This document shows, one piece after another, positions 23,265 through 23,332 of a DNA stretch of 23,332 bases. This DNA is from an uncultured Lachnospiraceae bacterium (GTDB lineage: Bacteria; Bacillota; Clostridia; Lachnospirales; Lachnospiraceae), in the NCBI GenBank assembly GCA_910577675.1, contig CAJTOR010000053.1:1-23332 (forward strand). The letters run 5' to 3'. The position numbers and the translations under genes were made by a program. The notes under the pieces were generated by a model that made no database searches, was not told the origin of the DNA, and was given only the letters and a program-made list of their open reading frames with translations. Position 1 is the stretch's first letter. The number at the start of each line of letters is the position of its first letter.

Positions 23265-23332
23265 CTATTTAAAGTACTGCATAAGTCCTTCCATCCCCCT
23301 TTTAGGCGGGAAAAACTTACGTCCGCCATGCT
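23265..23332 (-). CDS. Possible 3' end of an upstream gene (partial)
   Basis: A minus-strand frame open from the window edge encodes HGGRKFFPPKRGMEGLMQYF-K and stops at TAG, 12 bases before the alaS ATG. The stop overlaps the alaS AGGAGG, as is common for adjacent operon genes. The composition looks protein-like, but 22 codons are too few to identify a family. Another frame is also open through the edge and ends in TGA overlapping the alaS ATG, so the assignment is tentative. Confidence 0.4.
   Translation of the reverse strand, partial: HGGRKFFPPKRGMEGLMQYFK

Noticed and set aside
23253..23332. T-box riboswitch upstream of alaS
   Set aside because: No T-box consensus or terminator/antiterminator pair in the 80 bases available; the stretch looks like the end of another coding frame.

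Overview
The window looks like a chromosomal segment of a spore-forming, moderate-GC member of the Clostridia, most likely Lachnospiraceae. This is inferred from gene content (RNase Y, the YqfC/YqfD/PhoH/YbeY block, a DUF3048 lipoprotein, a SpoVB/YtgP-type flippase) and from strong AGGAGG-type ribosome binding sites. No database search was possible. All recognised genes lie on the minus strand except one small secreted-peptide ORF at the left edge.

Right and centre (about 3.8-23.3 kb): conserved core genes. In minus-strand order these are the 3' end of an unknown gene, alaS, rpsU (own promoter and terminator), then a tightly packed series yqfC-yqfD-phoH-ybeY-DUF3048 lipoprotein-flippase with overlapping stop/start codons. 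A membrane-anchored BofC-like protein, two FAD oxidoreductases, proB, a UPF0291 protein, 5-formyl-THF cyclo-ligase, proA, miaB and rny follow. The themes are RNA processing and translation (alaS, rpsU, ybeY, phoH, miaB, rny), sporulation/envelope (yqfC, yqfD, flippase, DUF3048, BofC-like) and proline synthesis (proA, proB).

Left end (1-3.8 kb): a visibly more AT-rich accessory segment. It holds two tandem, overlapping paralogous regulators (XRE-type helix-turn-helix plus helical, TPR-like C-terminal region, resembling the RRNPP peptide-pheromone receptor architecture). A 64-residue secreted-peptide ORF converges on the downstream regulator, and an unrecognised exported protein lies upstream. 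About 300 bp covering the regulator's 5' coding end and leader is duplicated on the far side of the exported-protein gene. There it survives as a 30-codon truncated regulator remnant.

Inside both leaders are unusual 110-128 bp elements with perfect 11-bp terminal inverted repeats. Their long internal stem is conserved by four compensatory base-pair changes between diverged copies, so the fold itself appears to have been selected. This structured-repeat/regulator/secreted-peptide module is the part most likely to be undescribed. Its function is inference.
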